The notes below the pieces were generated by a model. The model was not told the origin of the DNA, did no database searches, and saw nothing but the letters and a program-made list of their open reading frames with translations. Below are positions 33,674 through 44,586 of a stretch of 64,000 nt of DNA, piece by piece. A program made the position numbers and the translations under genes. How positions within the stretch are numbered: the first letter of the stretch is position 1; each line of letters begins with the position of its first letter. The stretch comes from Zasmidium citrigriseum. Its lineage: Eukaryota; Ascomycota; Dothideomycetes; Mycosphaerellales; Mycosphaerellaceae. Location of the stretch: assembly GCA_002786025.1 (NCBI GenBank), contig NHNW01000076.1, forward strand, positions 108,097 through 172,096. The letters run 5' to 3'.

Positions 33674-34603
33674 ATGGCATCAGCGAAGCGAGACAATGTC
33701 AGCTTCTATTCTCGTGCCTTGAAACTGGCAGCTCATTTCTACCACCCGGTCGAAGGATCTCAAGACACCAAGGGCGCTGCAATCATCATCTGCCATCCCT
33801 GGACATCTATCAAAGAACAGTCTCCCGCTAATTACGCTCGTGTGCTCACCGGAGCTGGCTTCCGGTGTCTTGCCTACGATGCCGCCTACCAGGGCGAGTC
33901 TGAGGGAGAGCCTCGCAACCTCGAAGATCCATATCAACGCGTGGAAGACATCAAGGCCGCCGTGACCTATCTCGTCAGCCGATCTGATGTCGACAGCGAG
34001 AAGATCGGAGTTCTGGGTATTTGTGCCTCAGGTGGGTATGCTCCCTTTGCGGCGCAGACAGACCTTCGGATCAAAGCTGTCGCGACCGCGGCGGCTGTCG
34101 ATGTCGGAGTCATGGCTCGCCGAGGTTTTGACAAAGATTCCTCGAATATGGATGTCCTCAGGACTCAACTTGAAGCTGCAGCTGCGGACCGCAACGGCGA
34201 TGTCACTGGCAAAGACGTTCCAATCGTCCGTCTCCTTCCCGAGGAGTTCGACCCGAAAAATCCTCCAGAGGGCATGCCGGAGTCCTTCCAGGATCTGGCT
34301 AGATTCTACCGCGCGTCCGATGCGAGACATGCCCGGGCTATCAATGCCAGCATCCCGCGAAGCTGGGATCTCATGGGCAACTTCGATGCGCTCCTGCACA
34401 ATGACATGATTAGTCCGAGACCACTGCTGATGATCACGGGAACCAAAGCGGCGACCAAGTGGTATTCTGAAGATGGGGTGGCGATGGCGAAGGAGCCCAA
34501 GGAGTTGTATGTGATTGACGGGTTGACACATGCGGACCTGTATTTCAAGGTGGATGATTCCGGACCTAAGTGTGCGGAGTTCTTTCGTAAGTACCTGGTT
34601 TAA
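33674..34603 (+). CDS. Alpha/beta hydrolase (DltD/YcjY-type)
   Basis: Single exon, 309 aa. IIICHPWTSIKEQSPANYA is the first strand/oxyanion region, followed by YDAAYQGESEG and EDIKAAVTYLVSR. The nucleophile elbow is VLGICASGGYAPF, the G-x-C-x-S-G-G form seen in YcjY/DltD-like hydrolases and in some fungal polyketide transferases. LLMITGTKAATKWYSEDG and the closing LTHADLYF supply the Asp/His end of the triad. Its neighbours are two zinc-cluster regulators, so it may belong to a small inducible detoxification or secondary-metabolite group. The substrate is unknown. Confidence 0.82.
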   Translation: MASAKRDNVSFYSRALKLAAHFYHPVEGSQDTKGAAIIICHPWTSIKEQSPANYARVLTGAGFRCLAYDAAYQGESEGEPRNLEDPYQRVEDIKAAVTYLVSRSDVDSEKIGVLGICASGGYAPFAAQTDLRIKAVATAAAVDVGVMARRGFDKDSSNMDVLRTQLEAAAADRNGDVTGKDVPIVRLLPEEFDPKNPPEGMPESFQDLARFYRASDARHARAINASIPRSWDLMGNFDALLHNDMISPRPLLMITGTKAATKWYSEDGVAMAKEPKELYVIDGLTHADLYFKVDDSGPKCAEFFRKYLV

Positions 34604-35841
34604 GGCTGAGTATACATGATTCTGCTGCTCTGCTCTGCAGTGGGATCCGACGGCTCAGCTGCTGCGGGCAATTAGCAATGTGTAGAACGTCGATACGATA
34701 AGGTCCCTTCTAAACGGCGCAGTACGATTACGAACAGGCAGTCAACGTTATCATCAAGCAACGAGACATCAAAGAAGTACATGTACCGCAACGTAGCAGC
34801 TCAGAAACATCATTGGCAAGATATACGACGAGTAGAACTATGAGAATGTCTTCCAGATCACTGCTGTACGAACACGAGCTTGGAGTCATATCATGATTAA
34901 GCAGCTGAAGCTTTCAGAGGAGCATTACAGTGCATTCCTCAAGATCCTGAATCCGTGCCTCAACGGCCACCGAATCCTAGAGCTCCTTCCACTAGTAGAC
35001 TGTACAGTTAACCACATCTCAGAGAGACAGCCCAGATGCCTATCACATCGGACAGTTCCGATGTGGCCCTCGTGATTCTTGGCCCTAAGTACGTAATCGT
35101 CCAACCCTTGGCCCTAAGTAGACTCCCACCAGACCCTATCCAGCGTCTTTGAGATCGAGTTCTCTTTTGAAAGGACACTGGAATCTGATAGTTGATCGAC
35201 TACGGTCTAATCGGCACACTTAGTTCTATTCTCTAGCCTCGACCCTGCCGAAAGATTTCCCCATAGCAATTAGTCCCATGATCAAACTCGACGTGATTCC
35301 AACTCTACCCAGCATCTTCACCCGACACGTGCACCGCACATGCATGAGGCTGAAGGAGCTGAGCGTGGCTCAATCGTATGCATCCAAACTCAAAGAGCTT
35401 CGTCTATGTCGATCCTTTTCAGCTCTGTTTCGACGCCACACTTGACTGGCTGCTGTACCTGAAGATCACCGCAAAGCTTGTCGAATGAAGTGACGGCGGG
35501 CAATAGTTGCTCTATACCGCTTCGCCACCGACTGTCACTTAACTGCTCCTCGTGGCTATGCGGCTTTTAAATGTGAGGCCAATGGGTCCGGAGTCTCTGT
35601 CGGGTGGTAGATGTCTGGTGGATATTAGGAATCGCTGCTGATCGGTGCTGGCTGGGGAAAATGGGCAGGTAGTTTTGTGCTGAAGAGGTCTGGGCTATGG
35701 AATCCTTACGAGCGGTGTTGCCGTGCCTCATTGACACTGGGCACGTGAGTTGATTGAGAGGTTTTTGGTCTGTGATATAAGTCGAAAGGATGTTGGGATA
35801 GCGTTTTTGTTGTGGCGTGTATAGACTTTTGAGAAGGAACA
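34604..35841. other. Intergenic region with a small direct repeat
   Basis: About 1.24 kb without a convincing gene. The 14-mer CTTGGCCCTAAGTA occurs twice, near 35078 and 35108, 30 bases apart. Base composition is slightly richer in A/T than flanking genes. It is presumed to hold the promoter of the downstream zinc-cluster gene. Confidence 0.45.
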
Positions 35842-37621
35842 ATGCCTCGACGAGACAAGTGTGATGTTTGTCGTTTTCGAAAGGTCAAGGTGAGTTGATT
35901 TCATTCTGGAGAAGAGCCCGGTATCGATCTGTCTGACGAGGTTGTTAGTGCGACGCTGGACGTCCAGCTTGTGATCAATGTATTAAGGGTGGTCGGCCAT
36001 GCACTTACAGCGAACTTAACGAGCATGGTATCAGCTACGCAAACAATTCCGGTGAGAAGCAGACCTTCAGTCTCACCATCTCCTCAGACTGACCCGCCCC
36101 TTTGAACAGGTCTCCAACTCACATCAACACGACGAGCCTCGACAGGTGATGGCGCCTTCCACACGCTGACTCTCCGTAAACCTTCCCTCCCAACTCGGGC
36201 AGTCACGATCGACCATCCTCCATCACCTCCACGGCCGCTGTCCAGCGACACCAGCGTACTAGCATCAAGATGGACGCATATGCTCGAAGTCGATCTCCAC
36301 GAAGATGCACCCATATCCGACTTCGCCCTGATTCTTCAAACAGTCAGAGACCGGATTGGAAGGGATGCCGTCCTCGATGCGGCTGCCAAGTATACCGCCG
36401 ACAGCCATCATGCCTTCATGGTTCGGAGCGAGAGTGCTCTTAGCATCGCGAAGAGATCGGGGATGGAGGCGATGAGAGCACTCAGGTTTGCCCTGGCTAG
36501 GCATTCGACCGACGCCACAGATGAGATGATGCTTTCGATGTATATCATGACTCTGTCAGAGGTGAGTTGCGCTTCCAAACGATCTCATCCGTCTTGACTG
36601 CTGACAAACATGCGCAGTACATGGGAGGTATCGAAGAGCAGAACCAGAGGTTCCATATCGTAGCCTTGTGCCAGATCCTCAAGACGCGGATGAGGGCCGG
36701 TCGATGGAGCGTGTTTGAACAACGACTTCTGCGATCGATATCTAGAGAAGAAGTGAGTGATTTATCGAACGCCGCAGAAGACAAGACACGTACTGACTGC
36801 CATAGACTCTCGAAGCGGTTGTGTCAGGCATAGACTCCGTCCTAGACGACCCTCTGTGCACTGCGCCAGCGCTGTCGATGGAGGACGGAGACTGCGAGAA
36901 CAGCCATATCCTGAACGCTCTCATGGACCAGTCCATCGTCCTGCCTCGACTTTCCAGGCTCCTGAGACAAACCCTCCAAGAGCCAGAGAACAACGACCTG
37001 GTATCGCAAACCGTCAGTCTAGCGACACAGCTCTACAACTCCCTTCAGCCCCTCGAAATAGAAGCGTTTGTTCATTCAAACACCTGGACACTGGACCGGA
37101 GCACCATAGCAGACGACCAACCCTCCATACCCCTCGAACTGGGACCACCCGTCGACTACCCCTCAGTCCCAGCCAAAACGATCCCCATGCGCTCGCACAT
37201 GAACCGGCTCATCATCTGCCTCGTCATCACAAAGCTCCTGAACCTCCTACCCCATCTCACCACCGTCTTCGACCCAACCCTCGTGGAAACCAACATCCTC
37301 GCCTCCGCCTCATTCATCACTCGCTCGATCCCCCACGCCCTCCGTCCAGGACCGGGGCCAGGACCGCCGTGGAAGGCAATGCGGATCTCCGCACCGTTGA
37401 CGATGGCGTATGGCGCCTGGAGTCATCTCGAGACCAAGGGGCATGAGAACGCGGCGGCGATGCGAGAGTATTGCGGCGAGGGTTTCCTGACGGTGGCGAA
37501 GTTGTGGAGGTGGGGTGTTGGGGTGGAGATTTTGGGGCGGTATTGTGAGGCTTGGACGGGTGGGGCGACGATGCGGGCGTTATCGAGGAAGAGAGACGTG
37601 AGCGATGTCGAGGGTTGTTGA
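35842..37621 (+). CDS. Zn2Cys6 transcription factor
   Basis: Five exons with matching phases: 35842-35889, 35949-36051, 36110-36561, 36618-36752, 36806-37621, giving 517 aa. The zinc cluster begins at residue 7 and spans the first intron (CDVCRFRKVK, then CDAGRPACDQCIKGGRPC), the extreme N-terminal position seen in many metabolite-type regulators. The remainder is helical with ADSHHAFMVRSESALSIAKRSGMEAMRALRFALA and a Pro-rich linker. There is no obvious activation tail. The second regulator in 6 kb; the two bracket the alpha/beta hydrolase. Targets are unknown. Confidence 0.86.
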
Positions 37622-37989
37622 GGTTTGATGTAGGAGGGTTTTTGGAAAGCGTTCCGTATGGTGGTCTCGATTGTTTGGATGGCTAGATCCTGCATATTTG
37701 TCAATACCCAGATCTGTTCTGTTCTGTGCAGCTCGAGGATTATCCGCAGCACTAGCATGAATGAATTTATTTGCGATCAGGTTGAAGTTCTGTCTATGGC
37801 CGGCCTTGCTGATAATGATCCATTTGACGTGGCCGGAAAGAACAAGCCGTAACAAACCTGTTGAAGTCCATTTGCGTGGTATCGATGCCTTATGTACAGT
37901 CCTCGCAACTTCGCTGCGAGGTATATGATCCCCTTTTCGATAGTCCCTCTCTTGCGCCGTATTGAAAATCCATGTCCCGAATCCCTCTT

Positions 37990-39891
37990 CTAAGTCATGA
38001 CATACTTCGGCCCCTCGCCACCCTGCGGCGTTTGCCAGTTAATATCCTGATCAGGGACCTTAATATCACAAGTCTTGCAATGTACGCAGTTCTGCGAGTT
38101 GATCTGGAACCTCACTCCCAGATCCTTAGTCTCGTCCTCAACATACTCGTACACACCAGCGGGGCAGAAGCGGTTCTCAACGCCCTTGTACTTCGGGTAT
38201 TCCATCTCGGCGTGCTTGTCCCAGTCGGCGACTTGCAAGTGACAGGGCTGGTCTTCCTCGTGGTTGGTGCCTGTCCGTGAGACGGAGGTCAGGATGTCGA
38301 AAGAGATTTTGCCGTCGGGTTTGGGGTATTCGATCTTCTGGCACTGGTCGGCGAGTTTGGTTGCTGCGTGGTCACCGCCGTGGTGTTTGAGGGTCCAAGG
38401 GGCCATGCCGCGGAGGACGTAGGCTTCGAGACCGGAGTACAGGATGCCACCGAAGAGACCTAGGGGCGTGGAGAAGCTGGGGCGCATGTTACGGACTTGC
38501 TTCAGTTCCGACCAGATGCTGCTCTTCCGGAGCTTGTCTTCGTAGTCGAAGAGGAAGACGGCTCCTTCGGTGTCTTTGCTGCCTCCGAGACATTCATAGG
38601 CGGCTTCTGCAGCCAGCATGCCGGAGCGCATTGCTGTGTGCGTGCCTTTGATCTTGGGAACGTTGAGGAAGCCGGCTGTATCGCCAATAAGAGCGCCGCC
38701 TGGGAATGCGCATTTGGGTATGCTTTGGTAGCCGCCTTCGTTCAGTGTTCGTGCGGCGTAGGAAATGCATTTGCCGCCCTCGAGGTAGTGCTTGTAGAAG
38801 GGGTGGTGCTTCATCTTTTGGAATTCGCCGTATGGTGCCATCCAGGGGTTGGGGTAGTCAAGTCCAACGACAAGACCAATGGAGACCATGTTCTCGCCAA
38901 AGTGGTACATCCACCCACCGCCGTAGGTGTTTGTAGGTAGTGGGTAGCCCATTGAATGTGCCACGAGACCTTTCTCGAACTTCGCAGGGTCGATCTCCCA
39001 GACTTCCTTGATACCGAGACCGTATGTCTGCGGTTGGCTGTCTCTTCGCAAGTCGTACTTCTTGATAATCTGCTTTGTTAAGCTGCCATGACAGCCTTCT
39101 GCAAGAAGTGTGCATCTCGCATGGAACTCCATTCCTCGCTCGAAAGAATCCTTGGGCTTGCCATCTCTGCCAATGCCCAGATCGTTTGTGGCCACTCCTC
39201 TGACTGCACCTTCCTTGGTGTATAGTACTTCGGATGCAGCGAAGCCTGGGTATATCTCAACACCAACTTCCTCGGCTCTTTCGCCCAACCATTTCGACAG
39301 CTCATTCAAACTTATAATAACATTTCCATGGTTGTTCATCTGTGGGGGCTTCGGCATAGGTATCGAGCTCGTCTTCGTGAGGAATCGCATTCGATCGGTG
39401 GTAGCAGGAGTGAAGTTCTCAAAGCGATTGGGATTGTCCTCTGATCTCCAGTCTGGCAGCAGTTCGTCAAGAGAAGACGGCTCCAATACATTGCCTGATA
39501 CGATATGGTCTCCTATTTCTCCTGCCTTCTCCAACAGCAATACTCTGAAATCTTCATTCCCGGCATCGTTGGCTAGCTGCTTCAAGCGTATGGCAGCACT
39601 CAATCCCGCTGGTCCGCCACCCACAATGCACACGTCCACCTCATCCGCCTCCCGTTCGGCATTGAGAGGATTGAGGTAGTCATCTTCTTCAACGCTCGCA
39701 AATCTCCTTCGTGTAGTATTGGAAATGGGCCGTCTCTGTCCTGCGGTGATGGCTGCTGGACGGTACCCCCTCACGAGACACCTTGAGGCAATGCTGGTGG
39801 CCGCTGCAGGCCGGACGGCGACTCTCGACAGCTCGGGCAGTTGCACAAGCCTCCGTCTGGCGACACTTGAGAGCATGCTGGGCACAGCCAT
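37990..39891 (-). CDS. Electron-transfer flavoprotein-ubiquinone oxidoreductase
   Basis: Inner-mitochondrial-membrane enzyme that passes electrons from ETF (fatty-acid and amino-acid oxidation) to ubiquinone; yeast Cir2, human ETFDH. Single exon, 633 aa from 39891; the longer open frame to 40155 adds unlikely sequence. An Arg-rich presequence ends near residue 70. CIVGGGPAGLSAAIRL is the FAD dinucleotide-binding motif. GGALIGDTAGFLNVPKIKGTHTAM is the second FAD box. The C-terminal ferredoxin-like domain has FCPAGVYEY and QNCVHCKTCDIK, the four cysteine ligands of the 4Fe-4S cluster. All key residues appear intact. Confidence 0.96.
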   Translation of the reverse strand: MAVPSMLSSVARRRLVQLPELSRVAVRPAAATSIASRCLVRGYRPAAITAGQRRPISNTTRRRFASVEEDDYLNPLNAEREADEVDVCIVGGGPAGLSAAIRLKQLANDAGNEDFRVLLLEKAGEIGDHIVSGNVLEPSSLDELLPDWRSEDNPNRFENFTPATTDRMRFLTKTSSIPMPKPPQMNNHGNVIISLNELSKWLGERAEEVGVEIYPGFAASEVLYTKEGAVRGVATNDLGIGRDGKPKDSFERGMEFHARCTLLAEGCHGSLTKQIIKKYDLRRDSQPQTYGLGIKEVWEIDPAKFEKGLVAHSMGYPLPTNTYGGGWMYHFGENMVSIGLVVGLDYPNPWMAPYGEFQKMKHHPFYKHYLEGGKCISYAARTLNEGGYQSIPKCAFPGGALIGDTAGFLNVPKIKGTHTAMRSGMLAAEAAYECLGGSKDTEGAVFLFDYEDKLRKSSIWSELKQVRNMRPSFSTPLGLFGGILYSGLEAYVLRGMAPWTLKHHGGDHAATKLADQCQKIEYPKPDGKISFDILTSVSRTGTNHEEDQPCHLQVADWDKHAEMEYPKYKGVENRFCPAGVYEYVEDETKDLGVRFQINSQNCVHCKTCDIKVPDQDINWQTPQGGEGPKYVMT

Positions 39892-40749
39892 TGTTGGCAG
39901 GGTGGAGGGCCAACGAATTGGTGAGGCGAGCTCTGTCACAGCTGTGTATCGTCTGAGGATGTAGATCTCTTTGTAGTCTCTGGCTGTCACAAGCCAGCCA
40001 ACCCTTCGCCCGCCGCCTCGCAAATCGAGGCAAGGGATATAATACCCACGCCAAGCTCGGAACAACCTGTCTCCGAAGGCGTGTACGCAGGCAGTCTGAG
40101 CTCTACGCACCCCCCAGCTGAACTTGAAATTCCTAAGTCCAACGCACCAAAACACGATTTTTTGTCGCTAACACAACCACATTTTTGCACGAAACATAGC
40201 GGGGGGTGTAAACGATTAATAGGCCCCCCCAACCCCCCAAGGGGGGCTAAGAACACATAGGGCGTGGGGTTTCGAGGCGCAATCCAGAGTCCCAGAGGTC
40301 GCAAGCCGAGGTGGTCAAAGCGCGTGGGTATTATATCCCTAGCCCAAATCGATGACCGAGGACTTCGGCCACACTTCCGAGACTTGTCAGCGTCACCGTC
40401 TATCGAGTGATTGGTCGCCTCATCAAATCCCTGCCAGCGGGCCCGGCCGGCTTGGCGTTTCTGGAGCGACGCTCGTCGCTCGACGCTGCTGTCGCTCTCA
40501 CGCCGCACCACCACCACCTCACACCTACCGCACCTCGCATCTCCTCTGCACGGCGCGCCGGTTTGCTGCAGCACTGCATTTGCGTGCCCGCAGCCTCATC
40601 CTCGCCCGCCTCACCTTTCCACTCGCGACCGCGCTGTTGTTGTCTGGCCCGCCCGCCCGCGCAAGCTGCTCGTCGCCTCATCCGCTGCGGCGCCTCACTT
40701 CTCTCACACCAACCGCATCAACCACCACCTTACACGCTCACCACCCACC
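39892..40749. promoter_or_regulatory. Divergent promoter with clustered G/C homopolymer tracts
   Basis: Shared upstream region of ETFDH (minus) and the SR-protein gene (plus). Between 40201 and 40270 there are runs G6, C7, C6, G6 and GGGG. C6 and G6 flank AA (40233-40246) as a perfect hairpin-forming inverted repeat. AAGGGG is also the core of the stress-response element bound by Msn2/4-type zinc fingers. Regulatory function is inferred. Confidence 0.45.
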
Positions 40750-42504
40750 ATGGCCGACGGCGCTGGAGTGTCCAACACCCGCCTCTACCTGGGCAACCTT
40801 CCTCGCAATGGTACGCATACTCTCCCGTGGATGCTTGATGGATAACGCAGGACGCCGTGGCCGGTTCTGGTCGGCCATGCACACTTCCCATGCCTCACCA
40901 AGGATGGAGGACCGGCCATGTCATACTGCGCACCCTTCCCTGTCCTCTGCCAATGCCTTGCCGTGCCGTGCCATGCCTCTGTCGCTGCCGCTGCTACTGC
41001 CTCGTGATCGCCGTGACGGTGGATCGGGACCTGGAGTTTCCACGCTCATGGCGCCTTCGCACACCTCTGAGACCTGGATCGCTGACCGGATTCGTTCACA
41101 GCTACCAAGGCCGATGTTGAGAATCACTTCAACACCCATGGCACCGGCGAGATTACCGAGATCAAGCTCATGAATGGCTTCGGCTTCATCGAATACAAGG
41201 ACGCCATGGACGCCCGCGACGTCGTTCCAGGTAAGCTCCACCCCCCTCCCCCACCCGCTGCCACGCCAGTCGTGCGCAGCGTGCCGTCTCACTCATAATG
41301 CTGGACTTGCTAACTCAGCCTGTAGCCTTCCGTATGTCAACTCTACCACCCACCCTCGACGTCCCGTTGCCTTTGATTGCCTTCGGGCGCTACTGGCTTC
41401 GCTCTCCGTCTCCAATGTTATGTACTCGACTGCTGACATCTATCGATGGCTAGATGGCTCCGAGTTCATGGGCGAGCGCCTGGTCGTCCAGTTCGCCCGC
41501 GGCAGCACTCGTCCACGCGAGGGCTATGAGCATCAGCCTCGTATGGCTCCACGCCCACGCCGTACCGTCCATCGCATGACCATCACTGGCCTCCCGTTCG
41601 AGACCAGCTGGCAGGTTAGCTACACCCTTTCTTATTTACCCTTTAGGAACACATCTGCACGTCGCCGCCTGCCGCCCGCCGCCATGCCAATGCCATGCCG
41701 ATGCCACACCAATGTCGACCCTTGGTCTGACGTTCCATCGGACTTCCACCCATGACTCGTCCTTCCGCCTTGGCATTGACTTCACTTCTTCCTGGATGGC
41801 TGACTTACACTATTTCACAGGATCTCAAGGATTTCGCCCGTCAGTCCGGCCTCGACGTCGTCTACAGCGAGGTCAATCGCGAGCGCGATGCCAGCGGCAC
41901 CGGCAAGGGGTACATTTTGTATTGATTCTTTCGCTGTCCATCACTGACATCTGTCAGCTTCGTCGAGTACGAGACGGCGGCCGACCTTGCCACTGCTGTC
42001 GAGAAGCTCGACAACCATGAGTTCAAGGGCTCTACCGTGCGCTGCATCTCGGACCCGCAGACCGACATTCCTCGCCCACGTGAGCGCTACCGCTCTCGCT
42101 CCCCAGGTTACCGCGGCGGCCCCCGTGGCGGCTACGGAGCTCCACCGGTCGACGACTACTACGACCGTCGTGGCCCACCTCGCGGCTACAGCCCACGCCG
42201 TGACGACTATCGTCGTCGCACCCCTCCACCACGCGGCGGCTACTACGACGACCCACGCGACGACCGCTACGGCCCACCACGCGGCGGACGTGGCCCACCA
42301 GTCGACGACTACCCACCACCACGCGGCGGCTACGCTGACGACCGCTACGGCCGTGCCCCGCCACCACCACGTGGCGGCGCTGGCGGCTACGAAGCCGACC
42401 CATACATGAACGGCCACGGACGCGAGCCATACGGCCGCCCACCAAGCCCTAGACGCGACGGACGGTATGATAGAGGAGGCTATGATGCCAGGCCTTACTG
42501 GTGA
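40750..42504 (+). CDS. SR-family splicing factor (SRSF1/Srp2-like) with two RRMs and RG tail
   Basis: Best model has seven exons: 40750-40810, 41102-41230, a 6-base microexon 41326-41331, 41454-41614, 41821-41909, 41958-42504 (and an alternative last exon, see separate entry), 330 aa. RRM1 carries RLYLGNLP (RNP2) and GFGFIEYKDAMDAR (RNP1). RRM2 carries RMTITGLP and the diagnostic SWQDLKD heptapeptide of SR-protein pseudo-RRMs, recreated exactly across an intron. The tail is Arg/Gly/Pro/Tyr/Asp-rich with short RS pairs. It acts in pre-mRNA splicing and mRNA export. Six exons are listed by coordinates; the seventh is the alternative 3' exon. Introns 1-4 are long (94-290 bases) for this locus, hinting at splicing-level autoregulation. 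Confidence 0.88.
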
Positions 42505-42550
42505 TCCTTCCCCATCTTTAAAGTTCGACGACCGCTAAACATCCTCACAG

Positions 42551-42719
42551 AGGTCTTTTTGACCAACCCCTTGCGTTCCGTGGCCGCGCTGGTGCTGGTG
42601 CCTCCGACGGCTATGGCCGCTCGATTCACGACCACTTCGCTGGTACTGGTCGCCGCAACAGCTACCAGCAGCCGGCCACCAGCATGCGCTACGGCTACCC
42701 CTACCGTTCGCGTGACTAA
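42551..42719 (+). other. Probable alternative last exon of the SR protein
   Basis: After the annotated stop, a coding-like stretch continues to a TAA at 42717. A GTATGA donor at 42465 joined to the CTCACAG acceptor at 42550 (branch CGCTAAAC) keeps the frame. It replaces the last 13 residues by about 55 residues with LAFRGRAGAGASDGYGR and ending YGYPYRSRD, the same Gly/Arg/Tyr/Asp style as the upstream tail. The sequence shows the sites; use is inferred. Confidence 0.55.
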
Positions 42720-43450
42720 TGGTTTCACCTCACGATGATCATCGAGCATGAATCTCCAACCGAATGGATACGATAAGGCAAGATACGTGGAGGAACGGGC
42801 TCGAGGTCATCAACGACTCAATTGCATGCATGGGATGTACAAGTGTGGAAAGAACAAAAGCGTTGCGGACGAGTTTCCTTGACCCGGCATTACGAAGGGT
42901 CTCTCCTTGACTTTGTGTTTTGAGCATGATTGCAATACCCAATACGCTCGTCGGCTGCCATGGGTGCTACGATTATCGACTTTTGGCTTCTCCTTCCAAC
43001 CCAGAGGAAGGGATGCTGCTGGATGGTTTTGTGGCATTGAGCGGCTGGCGTTTTGTGAGCGGTTGTGTACTTTACTAGCTACCAGAATGGAACGAAAACG
43101 TGCATAGTGTACGACAGTGCTCCCTCTCGTTCTCTCAATCGTGTGTTCGTACCGACAAGGACTGATGTTGAAATCGTTGATGCCTGAATTTTGAGGCCGA
43201 AATGCGTTCTCGAACCTCGAACCTCACCTTCTGCGATGTTGACCACGGCGACCTGTCCACATGACGATGCTCCACCTGATCTGAGCCATTATAGAGCGCT
43301 GCAATCGCTCTTCAGTCGCCGTGACCAAGGTCTCATCAATATAGCGAGTCGTAAGCGTTTCCTCGAAGTTCTTCTCCATTTCTCTCCCTCTTTCCTTGAC
43401 TTCTTGACCTGGCTTGCAACCACATTGACCGTCCCAACAACAGCACCACC
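42720..43450. other. Intergenic region without a supported gene
   Basis: 730 bases. It holds the 3' end of the SR gene and a C/T-rich leader before the next ATG. The open frames are short and overlapping. Nothing else was seen. Confidence 0.4.
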
Positions 43451-44482
43451 ATGGCACGAGGCTTCAATAAACGACCGAAACAAGCTCCCTCAGACGCCTC
43501 TACCTCCCCGATCCCACCACCCTTCACCAAAGCGCCCGAGTCCCTGAACCCGCTCCTCGACCGTCTCGACCCAGCACAAATCCACCTTACCCACATCGAC
43601 CGACACCCACCGAAGCATAAACGCAGCATATTCCTCATACCCGTCGCTCTCAATGGTATCATCGCCGCCATCCTCCTCTGGCGGCTGTATGTCGCTGTAC
43701 CGAAGTACTGGGTCCTGCTCCAAACGCTGCTGGGCTACACCACGTCTGCCACAGTTGATCCGACCAAGACGACAAGACGAGAACAGATCATGACCGTTCT
43801 GAAGCGCACGGGCATGATCTTCTTCGACTTCCTGCTCTTTCGCTTCATAGGTCCCTGGCCTCTGACGTTCTTCCTCGAACAACCGCATAACCCATGCTCA
43901 TACCGCTGGAATACCGGCTTTCAGAAAGAAGAGATCGTAATCCGTGTAAGTCGCCATTGGGGAGCGGAAGAACTTCTCCAAGGCAGCAAAAAAGGCCAAG
44001 ACAATGCATTTTTCAAAACGAGAATCCTGCCTGCGATAAGTACAGACCAAATGCGCAAAACCGGCTATCTCATGATGGACGGAAGCTGGGATTTGGAATT
44101 CGAAGTCATGCTCGACGCTGAATGGCTCGTCAAAACGAACGAAATCCAGAAAGAGGATCTGGAGAAATTGGTCCTGGCGTTTTGGGAGGGTGTGGGGTGG
44201 GTTTGTTGGCGGTGGGAGACGGCGGATGGGGTTACGGAGAGCAGGAGGAGGAAGGTTGTGGCTTTTAAGGAGGTTTTGACGAAGTTGGGAAAAGAGAGTT
44301 TGTTTTGGAGGTGGATGGAGATTGTGGAGGAGGAGAGGGGGGCTGATGGGGGGTTTACGAGGGAGGGGCAGGAGAAGGTTGTTGAGAGGGTTAAGGAGAC
44401 GTTTGAGAGGGAGGGGGTGGATTTTGAGGAGGTTGTGGGGAGGATTGGGGGGTTGGATGAGGTTGCTGTGCCTGAGACGTAA
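43451..44482 (+). CDS. Two-pass membrane protein, conserved-looking, unknown function
   Basis: Single exon, 343 aa, not recognised by name. The first 58 residues are Pro/Lys-rich and cytosolic-looking. Hydrophobic stretches SIFLIPVALNGIIAAILLWRLY (about 59-80) and MIFFDFLLFRFIGPWPLTFFL (about 121-141) look like membrane segments. The remainder is soluble and charged, with ISTDQMRKTGYLMMDGSWDLEFEVML, VGWVCWRWE and a long Glu/Arg helix at the end. The 3' third is unusually rich in G (GGAGG/GGGG), unlike the C-rich 5' part. The C-terminal tail ends 104 bases from the convergent F-box gene. A mitochondrial or ER membrane location is possible. Confidence 0.72.
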   Translation: MARGFNKRPKQAPSDASTSPIPPPFTKAPESLNPLLDRLDPAQIHLTHIDRHPPKHKRSIFLIPVALNGIIAAILLWRLYVAVPKYWVLLQTLLGYTTSATVDPTKTTRREQIMTVLKRTGMIFFDFLLFRFIGPWPLTFFLEQPHNPCSYRWNTGFQKEEIVIRVSRHWGAEELLQGSKKGQDNAFFKTRILPAISTDQMRKTGYLMMDGSWDLEFEVMLDAEWLVKTNEIQKEDLEKLVLAFWEGVGWVCWRWETADGVTESRRRKVVAFKEVLTKLGKESLFWRWMEIVEEERGADGGFTREGQEKVVERVKETFEREGVDFEEVVGRIGGLDEVAVPET

Positions 44483-44586
44483 CACTGAGTGACGAAGTCG
44501 TCAAAGAGGAATGATCAGTCCATGGAATCTTAAAATCTTGATCACATTCTATCATAAGGGTATCACAATCATAACTACACAGCTAC

